A DNA stretch of 64,000 nucleotides. It comes from CAYNJG01 sp964397295 (GTDB taxonomy: Bacteria > Planctomycetota > Planctomycetia > Pirellulales > Pirellulaceae). Positions 9,576-18,513 of the stretch are shown one piece after another. Below the pieces are notes generated by a model, which worked only from the letters and a program-made list of their open reading frames with translations, was not told the origin of the DNA and did not search any database. Position numbers and translations under genes: made by a program. Within the stretch, counting starts at the first letter, position 1; each line of letters opens with the position of its first letter. Location: NCBI GenBank assembly GCA_964397295.1, contig CAYNJG010000007.1:6328-70327 (forward strand). The letters are read 5' to 3'.

Positions 9576-12500
9576 TCAATTTGTATCACGGCGGTCCAGA
9601 ATAAATTGTTCGAGTGCTTCGCGAATCTGATCTGACTTTCCGCGTTGAATTTTAATCACGCGAACATTGCGGCTCCGATTTCCACCGGCACCCGTGTCGA
9701 GCGATTCGACAAATCGTTTTATTTCTTTGCGAAGCTCGGGGGGAGCACGCATGACGATCGAGTTAGTTGTTTCATCAACATCTAGCGACAGAATTGGTGA
9801 GCCTGCCGTAGCATTGATTTGTTGAAGCACTGACGCAACCTCGGACGAAACTCCTTCAGGTATGTCGACTTTCTTTCGACCGCCTCCCGACGAGAGCTGC
9901 GACTTGTAGACGTTACTCAGAATACCTAACACACGCTGAGCTTGAGTATTTTTCAGCGTGACGAGCTCTGGCTGGTAGACGACGATGGGGTTCGCCAAAT
10001 CTTCGGAATCGAGCACGCGTAACAGCTCTTCAATTAGTTCTCGTTCCTTTCGATCGCCATGAATGATCAACGCATTCAACCGATCGTCCGCGACCACCGC
10101 GACGTTTCCAAAGCTCGGTCCGAAGAGGCTGCCGAAGCCACTCATGGAACTCATCGAACTTATTCCGCCGGATCGTGAATCGCTGGATCGCGAACTACCA
10201 GAACGTGAGCTACCTCCACCGCCGCCACCACTATTCTTTCGAAGTTGCTCGAACAAATCGCCAAGCAATTGGCGCATGTCTGCCGCACCTGTGTTGCGAA
10301 GAAGATAGACCGCAAAATCAGACCCCATACTCGTTTCACTGGAATCCGTGCGAGCCATCACACTTAGCAACTCTTCCAGTTGGTCTAGTGCTTCATGGTC
10401 TGAAGATGCAATCGTAATGCGATCATCTTCCGGCACAATTACCACCGGCGTGTCTGTGGGCGTTTCCGCAGCGGGCTCTTGTTCGTTAGATGGATCAGCC
10501 ACTTTTTCATCAGCAGCAGGCGCCCGGGTACTAGTTTGTAGCGCTACGTAGCGCAGTGCCTTAGGGGTCGTTGCCTCAACGCTGTTACCATCTTCGCCTT
10601 CGTCCTCGTCGTCGTCGTCCAACCTAAGCGGAGAATTGGACGGCGCTGGAGCCGGAGCTGGCGCACGTTGGGTGCCTTGAATCTGGAACCCCGGATCTGA
10701 CGGCGCGACGACTTGAATGCGATTCTTACGAATCCGAGGCCAGATCTGTTGAATCTGCTCGACTGCTGCTGTTACATCACCACGAAACGGAATGGTACGA
10801 ACATCACCATTGCCCTTTTCATTTTTCGCAAGGACAGAACGTTCGCCCATTTTCTTCAAGAGGCTTTTGACCTGATCGATTTGTGCGGTGCTGCCTCGAA
10901 CAAAAAGCCGATTGGAAAAATAGTCGCTCGTGATCGTCGGAGAAGCACTGATTGGCTGATTCGCGTAGAGTGCGTCCACAGCACTTTCCACGGTCCACGG
11001 ATCAACGTATGCCAACTCGAAGACTTCCAAGTCCGTTTCGGTACCAGACAGTTGCCCCAAGGAGCTGGCGACCTTTTTCTGCTGTTCTTCGGTCCCAACC
11101 ACAATCAGCGTATTGCCGAAGTCATCGAGCTCGACGTTTGCTGGCGGTGTGGAACCTTGCAACAGCGCAGTGACCGCCGCTTTGCCAGCGTTACCGGACA
11201 TATTCGCCAATGCGTACGTCTTCGCGGTTCGATTCGAGCCCGCCAGTAGAGGATTGTCGAGCTGTGTTAGCAAGCCGCTGAAGATTTCGTGGTTCTTCGG
11301 AGTTGCGACTAAGAAAATCGTCTTTGTAGCTTCTTGGAACGACAGTGAAAAATTACCATTTCCGTTGAAGGTACTTTGCAACGATTGGAAAGTTTGCTTT
11401 CCATCTGCGTTCTCAACCACGTAGGCCCGCATGACCGTTTCTTGCCCTGGAGCATTGTCCAACTGCATCACCAATTGTTGAACACGCGCTTGATCTTGGT
11501 CACTTCCTGACACGATCAGTGTGTTGGAGTCCGTGTCGCTGGCTACGCGAACTTGTGGCATCAGTCGTTCGATCGAGTTTTGTATGTTCGCGGAACTAGC
11601 TGATTTCAACACGTAAACGCGATCAACCGCCTTACTGTCAACATTGTTCACGCTATCAATCGCTTCTTTGACTCGAGCATGCTGATCTTCAGAAGCGGTT
11701 ACGATCATGACGTTAGTCTCGTCGTCGTAAGTTACCTCGCCTTCGCCCACCATGTCTTCGACGATGTTATCCATGTGACGAGCTGGAAACGAATCGAGGG
11801 CATATATTTTCGTTTTCGTTCCGGCCGACAAAGGTTGGTCCATTTGCTCAACCAGCGATGCGATCCGCTGCTGGTCGTCGTCGGAAGCACTCACGATCAG
11901 CGTATTGTTGTCATCATCAAAACCAATCGTTGCGTCATCGAACACATCGCGAAGTACATACCGTGCAGACCGCCCACCGCCGTTCTTAAATTGGTAGACC
12001 TTCGCAATGCGCTTGCGCGTCGCCGGCACCTGTGAGATAATCTCATCAATGAGTTGTTGCATCTGGGCCTGATCTTCTTCAGCACCGCGAACGATCAAAC
12101 CATTCATTGCCTCATTGATGCGAACCGACATTCGCGACATAAGCGAATCGTCAATCGACGCCAAAACGTCTTCGGCGTCGATTTGATCGCGGTCGAGCGG
12201 ATAAACTTTCGTCACGCTTTTGCTACCGCTGCCATTGAGCTTTTCGGCGGTCTCACGAAAAACCTTGTGTTCGGCATCGGTCGCCGTGACGACAACTGAG
12301 TTGGTGCCGTCAATCCGGCTAACACGAGCTCGCGGCAGCAAACGTTCAAACGTCATCTCGGCTGCGCCAGCGTCCGTACGATCAAAGCGATAGATCTCGG
12401 TTGTCTGTTGCGTTTGTTGACCGGGAATATCAAGCTGCTCGAGAACAACGGCAATCTGTTCATGTTCATCAGGCAAAGCGGTCACGGTGATCGTACCGGT

Positions 12501-15500
12501 TTGTCGATCATCCCTTACTCGAGCGTCTTCCAACAAATCTCGCAATACATCAGCGGCAACGTACGGCTGAGCGTGCTTAAGCTGATAAACCTTGGCTGTA
12601 CTTTTTTCTTTTGGCGGAACCTGAGCGATGATTTCGTCAATCAATTGTTGTATAGCCGCCTGGTCTTCGGCGCTGCCACGAACGATGAGGCTGTTAGTTT
12701 GCTCGTTCATCCGCAATGCAAGTCGCGAAAGCAGCGAATCGTCGATCGACTCGCGTACGTCTTCGACATCAATTTGTTTCTTGTCTAACGGATAGACTTT
12801 CGTGATGCTGGCTTTTTCCCCACCGTTTATCTTCTCCGCCGCCTCACGAAACATTTCGTGTTCCAACTCGGATGCCGTGGCTACCACAGAATTCGTACCG
12901 TAAAGTGTGCTAACACGCGCTCGTGGCGCAATCCGTTCGAAAACGTTTTCGGCGGAACGTGCGTTCGCCCGATCGAACCGATAGATCTCAGTCGTCTGTT
13001 GCGTGTCGCTCGCCGAATCCATCTGCTCGACGACGTCCGCGATCATTAGATGTTGCTCTTCTGTAGCCGTGGCTATCAACGTGCGAGTGTCGCGGTCATC
13101 GATGAACCTCGCATCGCCTATAAGATCCCGCAAAATGTACTGTGCTGCATTTGGATTGGCATGTTTGAAGTGGTAGACCTTTGTTTGCTTCTTACCTTCT
13201 GCAGTCGTGAATTCTTCGATCGCTTGTTTTATGAGAGCGTGATCTTTTTCATCCGCCCATACGACTACTTTATCTTCGCCCGCGGAAACGGTTGCTCCCG
13301 GAACCAATTGCATCAAGATGCTTCTCACGCGTGTCGGACTCGCCGTGCCAACGTCGTAACCTACGACGGTGCCGCCCCGATCATCGTTGTCGAGCTGCTC
13401 GATTGCTTTCTTGAATTTCTCATGGTCAAACGCTGATCCAATCGCCGCAACTTGTTGTCGACTATTGTTCGGTGTCAAACGCATGTCTGGAAACGTTGGC
13501 GAAAGCAACTGAATCACCGTCGTTGGCGGCATAGCCTTCACGGAATACGACTGCACAACATCGCCACCGTTTCCTGGTGCCGTATCGAGCTGTTGAATTA
13601 CTGCTTCGATCCGTTTTTGTTCAGCCAATGGCGCTGTAACGAGGATCTTGTTCGAGCGTTTGTCGGCGCTGAATTGTGCATTGGGGTAAAGCGGAGTCAA
13701 CATTTCCACGACGGACGCGGGATCGCCGCGGTTGATCGTATAGCCAAGCAGCACGTTTTCGAACTCTGCTGGATTGACATCGTCGCCTTGGAACGCGGCC
13801 AACGTCGTCGCCATTTTTTCATGCTCTTCTTCTGTCGCCCAAATCATGAGTCGCTTTCGCTGCGAGTCAGATTTAAACTGCGCAGACCGAGCGACTGTGC
13901 TTAGCAAAGACTGCATTTCGCCGGCATCCATGAAATTCGTCAAATAGCTTTTCCATGTTTGCGGCGTCGAACCGGCCAATTCCAACTCGATGTTTTGCAG
14001 AGCTTGAGTGATACGTCGAAAGTCGGCGGCCGTTGCCACAATTGCTAGTTGATTACGATCTCGCACTTCGGAGATACGCGCTTTCGGCGCAAGCTCGCGA
14101 ATTGTATCTAAATATTCAGCATCTAAAGGCTGTTTGAGCTTATGGAATCGCAACGCGGGTTTTTCAGCCACTTCTTCAGCCGTCACCAATTGTTCGATCG
14201 CGCTCTGTGCAATCTGCTGATCTTGCGAGCTACCACGAACGGCGATCCGTCCAGCAGTTTGCACAATGCTGGCGCGCGGAATTAACGGCTGAAGGAGTTC
14301 GGCAATATCGTCGGCCAATTCTGAATCGACGTTGTAGATTTTTACACCATTGCCCTCGCCCACGACTTCTACCGCGTCGAGTTTTTCGAGCGTATCCACG
14401 ACGCCTTTTTGTTGTTCAGCGTCACCAACGACAAGTAAGCGACTTCCTGCTTGGTCACCAGAAATCTGCACGCCCGGGTTTGCTTGCGCTAAAACATTCT
14501 GCAGTTGGTCAATGTCTCTGTTGACGACGGAGTAGATCTCAAGCCTCGGCTCGTTGTCTCCCGATATGTTCGCTGTCATCTGGGCGAGTGTCTTGGCAAT
14601 CGCGTCTTGCCGCTGCGGCGGAGTGAACGCAGTGAGCTGCTCGGCTTTTCCATCTCCCGTGAATTTTGCATCGCCGTAGAGTTTGCTAAGCGTCTCGATT
14701 GTTGCGCCAACATCCAAACCTTTCAACGAGTGAACTTGAAAGACGGGAGCTGGCGGCTTTGGCTTTTTTTCAGGTGGCTTCGGTTTTGGTTTCGGTTTCG
14801 GTTTCTGCGGAAGAGGAATCGAATCGATGAGCTTCCGAATGGCGTCCACACGACCGGCAGTATCGACGACCATCAACTGGCCCGTCGCTGGTAGAGGAGT
14901 TACTCTAGCGTTCGCCCCAACAAAGGCACTAACTTCGGTCGCCACTTTATCAATCGGCCGACCCTTGAGCGAAAAGAGAACGCTTACATATTCGAAGCGC
15001 CCACGTGTAACCAGCTCTTCAGGTGTAACCTTGGGCACCATGTCGTACGGAATGCCGTCGGACGTCTTAGCGACTATCAACATTTTTTCCCGACGCACAA
15101 GCGTAAAGCCTTTGCTCTGCAAAACACTGTTCAGCAAGTCAATCGCTTGCGTGGGTGAATGGTTCTTCGCATCGCTGTAGGTGAAGTTGCCAGCCGGAAC
15201 TTCATTCATCACCAACGCCAAGTCAGCTTGTCCTGCGAACCACTGCAACACGTTGTTCCATGACTCGTTCCGGAACCTGAATCGCAGTTTGCCCCCAGCG
15301 ACGAGTTGGCCGAACGCTCGCTTCTGAGTATCAGTGAGCAATGCAGAGAGTTTCGCGTTTGCGTCAGCAAGAATTTGCGCGCGATTATCAGGCTGTGCTG
15401 TGACAATCGCGTTGCGTCTCTCATCAAGAACCGTTGCTACCTGCGCGATCTGTTCATCACTGAGCCCTAAACTCTGAGCGTACGATGGATCGCCGAGAGC

Positions 15501-15629
15501 CGTGAAGTCCGCCAGCTCTTGCGCATGCGTTGCAGAGTCACTCGTTAGCGAAACCGCTGCGCAAAAAAAACCGACGAGGCAAAATCGACTGAAACACGGC
15601 AAGACACGTAAGCAAACATGGAGAGACAT
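9576..15629 (-). CDS. Giant exported protein of tandem secretin N-type repeats, no secretin pore
   Basis: About 2017 residues from the ATG at 15629; an in-frame TTG at 15653 adds eight residues. A signal peptide (about 1-37) precedes a short helical LTXXQ-like region, then an N0/STN-like domain (RFRFRNESWNNVLQWFA) and an N1-like domain. A Lys-Pro linker follows near residue 275. From about residue 295 to the end lie roughly 23 tandem units of about 60-65 residues with the secretin_N pattern: K-V-Y-x-L start, then NxLIVxA, then a helix ending in QLD. The last unit is cut short and no secretin pore signature (VPxLGDIP-type) is present. A Gly/Ser-rich run lies near residues 1780-1820. As first gene of the T2SS operon it probably forms a periplasmic scaffold or ring around the machine; that role is inference. 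Confidence 0.9.
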   Translation of the reverse strand: MSLHVCLRVLPCFSRFCLVGFFCAAVSLTSDSATHAQELADFTALGDPSYAQSLGLSDEQIAQVATVLDERRNAIVTAQPDNRAQILADANAKLSALLTDTQKRAFGQLVAGGKLRFRFRNESWNNVLQWFAGQADLALVMNEVPAGNFTYSDAKNHSPTQAIDLLNSVLQSKGFTLVRREKMLIVAKTSDGIPYDMVPKVTPEELVTRGRFEYVSVLFSLKGRPIDKVATEVSAFVGANARVTPLPATGQLMVVDTAGRVDAIRKLIDSIPLPQKPKPKPKPKPPEKKPKPPAPVFQVHSLKGLDVGATIETLSKLYGDAKFTGDGKAEQLTAFTPPQRQDAIAKTLAQMTANISGDNEPRLEIYSVVNRDIDQLQNVLAQANPGVQISGDQAGSRLLVVGDAEQQKGVVDTLEKLDAVEVVGEGNGVKIYNVDSELADDIAELLQPLIPRASIVQTAGRIAVRGSSQDQQIAQSAIEQLVTAEEVAEKPALRFHKLKQPLDAEYLDTIRELAPKARISEVRDRNQLAIVATAADFRRITQALQNIELELAGSTPQTWKSYLTNFMDAGEMQSLLSTVARSAQFKSDSQRKRLMIWATEEEHEKMATTLAAFQGDDVNPAEFENVLLGYTINRGDPASVVEMLTPLYPNAQFSADKRSNKILVTAPLAEQKRIEAVIQQLDTAPGNGGDVVQSYSVKAMPPTTVIQLLSPTFPDMRLTPNNSRQQVAAIGSAFDHEKFKKAIEQLDNDDRGGTVVGYDVGTASPTRVRSILMQLVPGATVSAGEDKVVVWADEKDHALIKQAIEEFTTAEGKKQTKVYHFKHANPNAAQYILRDLIGDARFIDDRDTRTLIATATEEQHLMIADVVEQMDSASDTQQTTEIYRFDRANARSAENVFERIAPRARVSTLYGTNSVVATASELEHEMFREAAEKINGGEKASITKVYPLDKKQIDVEDVRESIDDSLLSRLALRMNEQTNSLIVRGSAEDQAAIQQLIDEIIAQVPPKEKSTAKVYQLKHAQPYVAADVLRDLLEDARVRDDRQTGTITVTALPDEHEQIAVVLEQLDIPGQQTQQTTEIYRFDRTDAGAAEMTFERLLPRARVSRIDGTNSVVVTATDAEHKVFRETAEKLNGSGSKSVTKVYPLDRDQIDAEDVLASIDDSLMSRMSVRINEAMNGLIVRGAEEDQAQMQQLIDEIISQVPATRKRIAKVYQFKNGGGRSARYVLRDVFDDATIGFDDDNNTLIVSASDDDQQRIASLVEQMDQPLSAGTKTKIYALDSFPARHMDNIVEDMVGEGEVTYDDETNVMIVTASEDQHARVKEAIDSVNNVDSKAVDRVYVLKSASSANIQNSIERLMPQVRVASDTDSNTLIVSGSDQDQARVQQLVMQLDNAPGQETVMRAYVVENADGKQTFQSLQSTFNGNGNFSLSFQEATKTIFLVATPKNHEIFSGLLTQLDNPLLAGSNRTAKTYALANMSGNAGKAAVTALLQGSTPPANVELDDFGNTLIVVGTEEQQKKVASSLGQLSGTETDLEVFELAYVDPWTVESAVDALYANQPISASPTITSDYFSNRLFVRGSTAQIDQVKSLLKKMGERSVLAKNEKGNGDVRTIPFRGDVTAAVEQIQQIWPRIRKNRIQVVAPSDPGFQIQGTQRAPAPAPAPSNSPLRLDDDDEDEGEDGNSVEATTPKALRYVALQTSTRAPAADEKVADPSNEQEPAAETPTDTPVVIVPEDDRITIASSDHEALDQLEELLSVMARTDSSETSMGSDFAVYLLRNTGAADMRQLLGDLFEQLRKNSGGGGGGSSRSGSSRSSDSRSGGISSMSSMSGFGSLFGPSFGNVAVVADDRLNALIIHGDRKERELIEELLRVLDSEDLANPIVVYQPELVTLKNTQAQRVLGILSNVYKSQLSSGGGRKKVDIPEGVSSEVASVLQQINATAGSPILSLDVDETTNSIVMRAPPELRKEIKRFVESLDTGAGGNRSRNVRVIKIQRGKSDQIREALEQFILDRRDTN

Positions 15630-16191
15630 AAGAAGACTAGTCTGGCGAGGCAAAAGAATGGAACTTTTGAGTTTGGCGAGAACCTCAACTTATTCCTTTG
15701 CTCAGGGCATGTCGAGTTGCAATGGTTTCGTTGCTGAAATCAAACGATGAAATCAGCGAATTACCGGCAAAATCTGGATTCGCGATGCTAACAAATTTGG
15801 CGTGTTGGATTTGATTCTTGATCCACCGCCATTTTTTCCATGGACCAGTGAAGGCCGCCTACTGCAATTCAAAGTTTCAGTTGAACAGCTCATGCAGTAG
15901 TGCTTACGCCAAACAACTGAGTCGATCGCATTTGTCGTAGGACCAGAATTGCGATCTCATTTCGACAGCCAGTGAAAGTAATCGAAGCGATCGAGCCAGC
16001 GTTGCCATCTATCCAATGCATCGACTTGCAACAAACTAATTGATGTAGAATTTTTTGGACTGCCGGCAACTAGTTTAGAGGTAAGGCGCACTTCAACGAA
16101 CAATGTGTGAACGCAATTGTTTGCGTTGCGTTTTGCCAAAGTTCAATCGATGTTGAAAATCCGAGTCGAGTGGTATTCAAGGAGGAATCCC
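15630..16191. other. Gene-poor divergent promoter region
   Basis: About 560 bases separate the start of the minus-strand secretion operon from the plus-strand cysteine-rich peptide gene. Short open frames on both strands lack good starts and recognisable products. The region presumably carries the promoters for both units, but no convincing -35/-10 pair could be picked out by eye. Confidence 0.5.
16179..16186 (+). promoter_or_regulatory. Strong Shine-Dalgarno AAGGAGGA
   Basis: AAGGAGGA lies five bases before the ATG at 16192. It is nearly fully complementary to the 16S rRNA 3' end, whereas most genes in this window have weak or no such site. It fixes the start of the small cysteine-rich peptide and suggests high translation. 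Confidence 0.85.
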
Positions 16192-16404
16192 ATGAAAAAG
16201 TCATTAATAGCGTTTGCGTTTGTTTCGATTCTGGGTGCGTCATCTTATGTAGTTGAAGGCGCAACCGCCGACCTACCTCCATGTTCTGGCACATGGTGCA
16301 CGGTCTATCGCGTATTCGGCGAAGATACGTTTTGCTGCCCAACCGGTACCAGTTGTCCCAATCCGGACGGCGCTAGCAGCGAGTGCGTCGCAGAGTCGAG
16401 CTAG
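16192..16404 (+). CDS. Small secreted cysteine-rich peptide (70 aa)
   Basis: The start is set by the AAGGAGGA site; a longer frame from 16117 exists but would bury the signal peptide. Residues 1 to about 23 form a signal peptide (MKKSLIAFAFVSILGASSYV). The mature part, about 45 residues, is acidic and carries six cysteines at positions 31, 36, 48, 49, 55 and 65, enough for three disulfides. No known family is recognised. The layout (signal peptide plus a short Cys/Pro/Gly-rich mature region) recalls small exported peptides found next to DUF1573 genes in other phyla, and a DUF1573 gene lies two genes downstream. It is likely a secreted or processed peptide and possibly a substrate of neighbouring proteins; function is unknown. 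Confidence 0.8.
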   Translation: MKKSLIAFAFVSILGASSYVVEGATADLPPCSGTWCTVYRVFGEDTFCCPTGTSCPNPDGASSECVAESS

Positions 16405-16594
16405 GCTGTCATAGCTCGGCCACTACGAAAACCAGTGGGTCGCTGTCGCGAAAAACCGCATCGCCTTTGCGTTGTGCGTGACAGCGACTTACGAAGCTAC
16501 GGAAAACCACATCGATGGTTGTTTCCCGAACGTCAAATCCATGTCTGGATGCATTTCCGTTCATCCAGTAACAACGAGTCAGACTGGAGCGAGC

Positions 16595-17476
16595 ATGGCC
16601 AAATCAAAAGTAATCAATTGGACAATCGTAACCGCTTTCTTGGCGTTGAACCTTGTCGGATTCGGCCTGTCCGCAAAGCGGCGTCAGGCGGAAGCGGCGA
16701 CTCAGCGTTGGCTGATGGAACTTAAGGGTCGGCAAGGCGATGTTTTGGCAAGATGGCACGCAGCAGATTCCATCCCGATCGAGTCAGCTTTGTGCAAAGG
16801 CGCGATTCGAGATATGCAATTAAAGTACGATCCGTCCGGTAACGCTGATGGATCGTACACGGAATTAGACGACAGACAAGCGGATAAGCTAGCCGACGCA
16901 ATTCATGATTTGGCCTCGGCCTATCGACGCGGTACGGCCCGAGCGCTCATGAAGTACATGGGTTCTCGTGGAGAAAAACTCAATCCCATCGATGTAGCCA
17001 AATTCACTAGCTACCTAGTCGAAAAGCACGGACTGGATTCTTCCGAGCTCGAAGCGCTTAATCTCGAGCAGCAATTCGTTACGTTTTGGGATGCCTACGG
17101 AATCTCACCAGAATGGAAAGCGGTCGTTCCTAAAGAATCAAGTGTTCATGTCTGGACATGCCATTCCGAATCCAGCGAATCGATTTCCGAGCCGAGCCAA
17201 ATGGATGGCGTGACGGCCGAATTGTGGCAACGTCGCGGCGTCCGCCATCACAACTTCGAAAACACGGATGACACTGCTGAAATGAACCTTGCAATGCACG
17301 GCAATGTCACCATCGCCGACGTGCGACTCGTCATTCAACACACGGGGGAAGGCGTCCATACGATTTGTCCCTACACGGTTCGGTTTTGGTACAGCCAGCA
17401 GCGACAAGATTGGATTCCTCATCTTCTGTTTCAGTTTCGTACTTCGAGAGACATTCCTGAGGAAGTACTTTTCTAA
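16595..17476 (+). CDS. Uncharacterised single-pass membrane protein
   Basis: 293 residues from the ATG at 16595, preceded by GGAG; an upstream ATG at 16472 would add 41 residues without a plausible leader. One N-terminal membrane segment (INWTIVTAFLALNLVGFGL) anchors a mostly helical, charged extracytoplasmic domain. The last ~100 residues look more beta-rich and contain His-His and Cys residues. No family is recognised. It sits 190 bases after the cysteine-rich peptide gene and 43 bases before the DUF1573 gene on the same strand, so a shared transcript is likely. Confidence 0.75.
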   Translation: MAKSKVINWTIVTAFLALNLVGFGLSAKRRQAEAATQRWLMELKGRQGDVLARWHAADSIPIESALCKGAIRDMQLKYDPSGNADGSYTELDDRQADKLADAIHDLASAYRRGTARALMKYMGSRGEKLNPIDVAKFTSYLVEKHGLDSSELEALNLEQQFVTFWDAYGISPEWKAVVPKESSVHVWTCHSESSESISEPSQMDGVTAELWQRRGVRHHNFENTDDTAEMNLAMHGNVTIADVRLVIQHTGEGVHTICPYTVRFWYSQQRQDWIPHLLFQFRTSRDIPEEVLF

Positions 17477-17519
17477 GCCAAGCGACCTGTATCGCGTTTC
17501 ACACTCCACGAGACACGCA

Positions 17520-18503
17520 ATGTTCTCTCCAAAAGTCGTTTTCTCCGTCGTCGTTGCTACTTTGGTGGTGGAGGTCCTGATTTGGAAAATCCACGAGCCA
17601 GTTTCTTTCGCGCGGCAATTCGATCCGGTGCACCGAGAAGACATTCACTTCGAGCCATCGGAATTCGATTTAGGCAACGTGACTCCTAACGAACGACAAA
17701 GCCTCGCCGTTACGGTTACTAACCTAAAAAATCGAGCCATTGTCTTTCAACAACCCCAATCGAGTTGTGGCTGCATTCGGTTCAAGCTGGATGGTCCCCT
17801 CGAACTCGCTCCTAACGAAACGACTGTGTTGAATCTGGACTACAAAGCACCGCGAGCGCCTGGTGAAATATCCAAAAACATATTGTTGCGAGTGGCTTCC
17901 GCTAACTCGACATGGCGTATCCCGTTCAAGTGCAAGGTTGTTGCGGACGCGTGGTCCGACCCACAAGACCTTGAACTGGTAACGAACAACAATACCGCAA
18001 CTGAAAATGGCCTATTGCATTTTACCAAAAGCAATTCGATAGGCTTTGTCATTTGCTCAGACCCTGAAATCATGGACGTCCAACTCGGCACTCCATCGAG
18101 CAAAACGCAATCGTTTGACATCACTGTGCGATCCGATTTTGGAGAAGGATACGTCGCGTTTCTTGATACGAATGCCAACCATGTCTTGACGGTACCGGTC
18201 ACCTGGCGAACTCCACGATGGATGGAATGCTGTCCGGCAAGAGTGACACTGGAGCCCGGTCTTTCGCACAATGAGAGTTACGAAATTGTCGTGCTCCGCG
18301 ATTCACAAAAGACGCAAGTTCCGTCAATCGAGTCGCTGGTTCCTTGGCTAAACGTCGACCGTCAATGGTCCGTATCCGAGAAGGTCGAACGATTCATCAT
18401 TGAAGTCGACGCCAAGGCAATGCCCAAAAGCTTCCAAGGACCAATCGTCGCCGTATCCGACTCAAATTCTGGTCAGAGTGTAGAACTCGAAGGCAAGATC
18501 TAG
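17520..18503 (+). CDS. DUF1573 domain protein, membrane anchored
   Basis: 327 residues from the ATG at 17520 (an earlier in-frame ATG at 17289 lies inside the upstream gene). Residues 5-22 are a hydrophobic anchor or signal (VVFSVVVATLVVEVLIW). Next comes a DUF1573/Ig-like domain, recognised by FDLGNVTPNERQSLAVTVTN and the hallmark Cys-Gly-Cys at residues 83-85. The C-terminal half looks like a second all-beta module. DUF1573 proteins are exported and often lie beside small secreted peptide genes; their molecular function is not established. The stop lies 10 bases before the next gene, consistent with an operon. Confidence 0.85.
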   Translation: MFSPKVVFSVVVATLVVEVLIWKIHEPVSFARQFDPVHREDIHFEPSEFDLGNVTPNERQSLAVTVTNLKNRAIVFQQPQSSCGCIRFKLDGPLELAPNETTVLNLDYKAPRAPGEISKNILLRVASANSTWRIPFKCKVVADAWSDPQDLELVTNNNTATENGLLHFTKSNSIGFVICSDPEIMDVQLGTPSSKTQSFDITVRSDFGEGYVAFLDTNANHVLTVPVTWRTPRWMECCPARVTLEPGLSHNESYEIVVLRDSQKTQVPSIESLVPWLNVDRQWSVSEKVERFIIEVDAKAMPKSFQGPIVAVSDSNSGQSVELEGKI

Positions 18504-18513
18504 CGCGGCAACG

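Noticed and set aside
15957..16139. 60-codon minus-strand frame starting with TTG
   Set aside because: No ribosome binding site, no recognisable product, and it sits in the promoter region of the divergent units.
16117..16191. Upstream extension of the cysteine-rich peptide
   Set aside because: The AAGGAGGA site and the signal peptide place the start at 16192; the extension would precede the signal with unrelated sequence.
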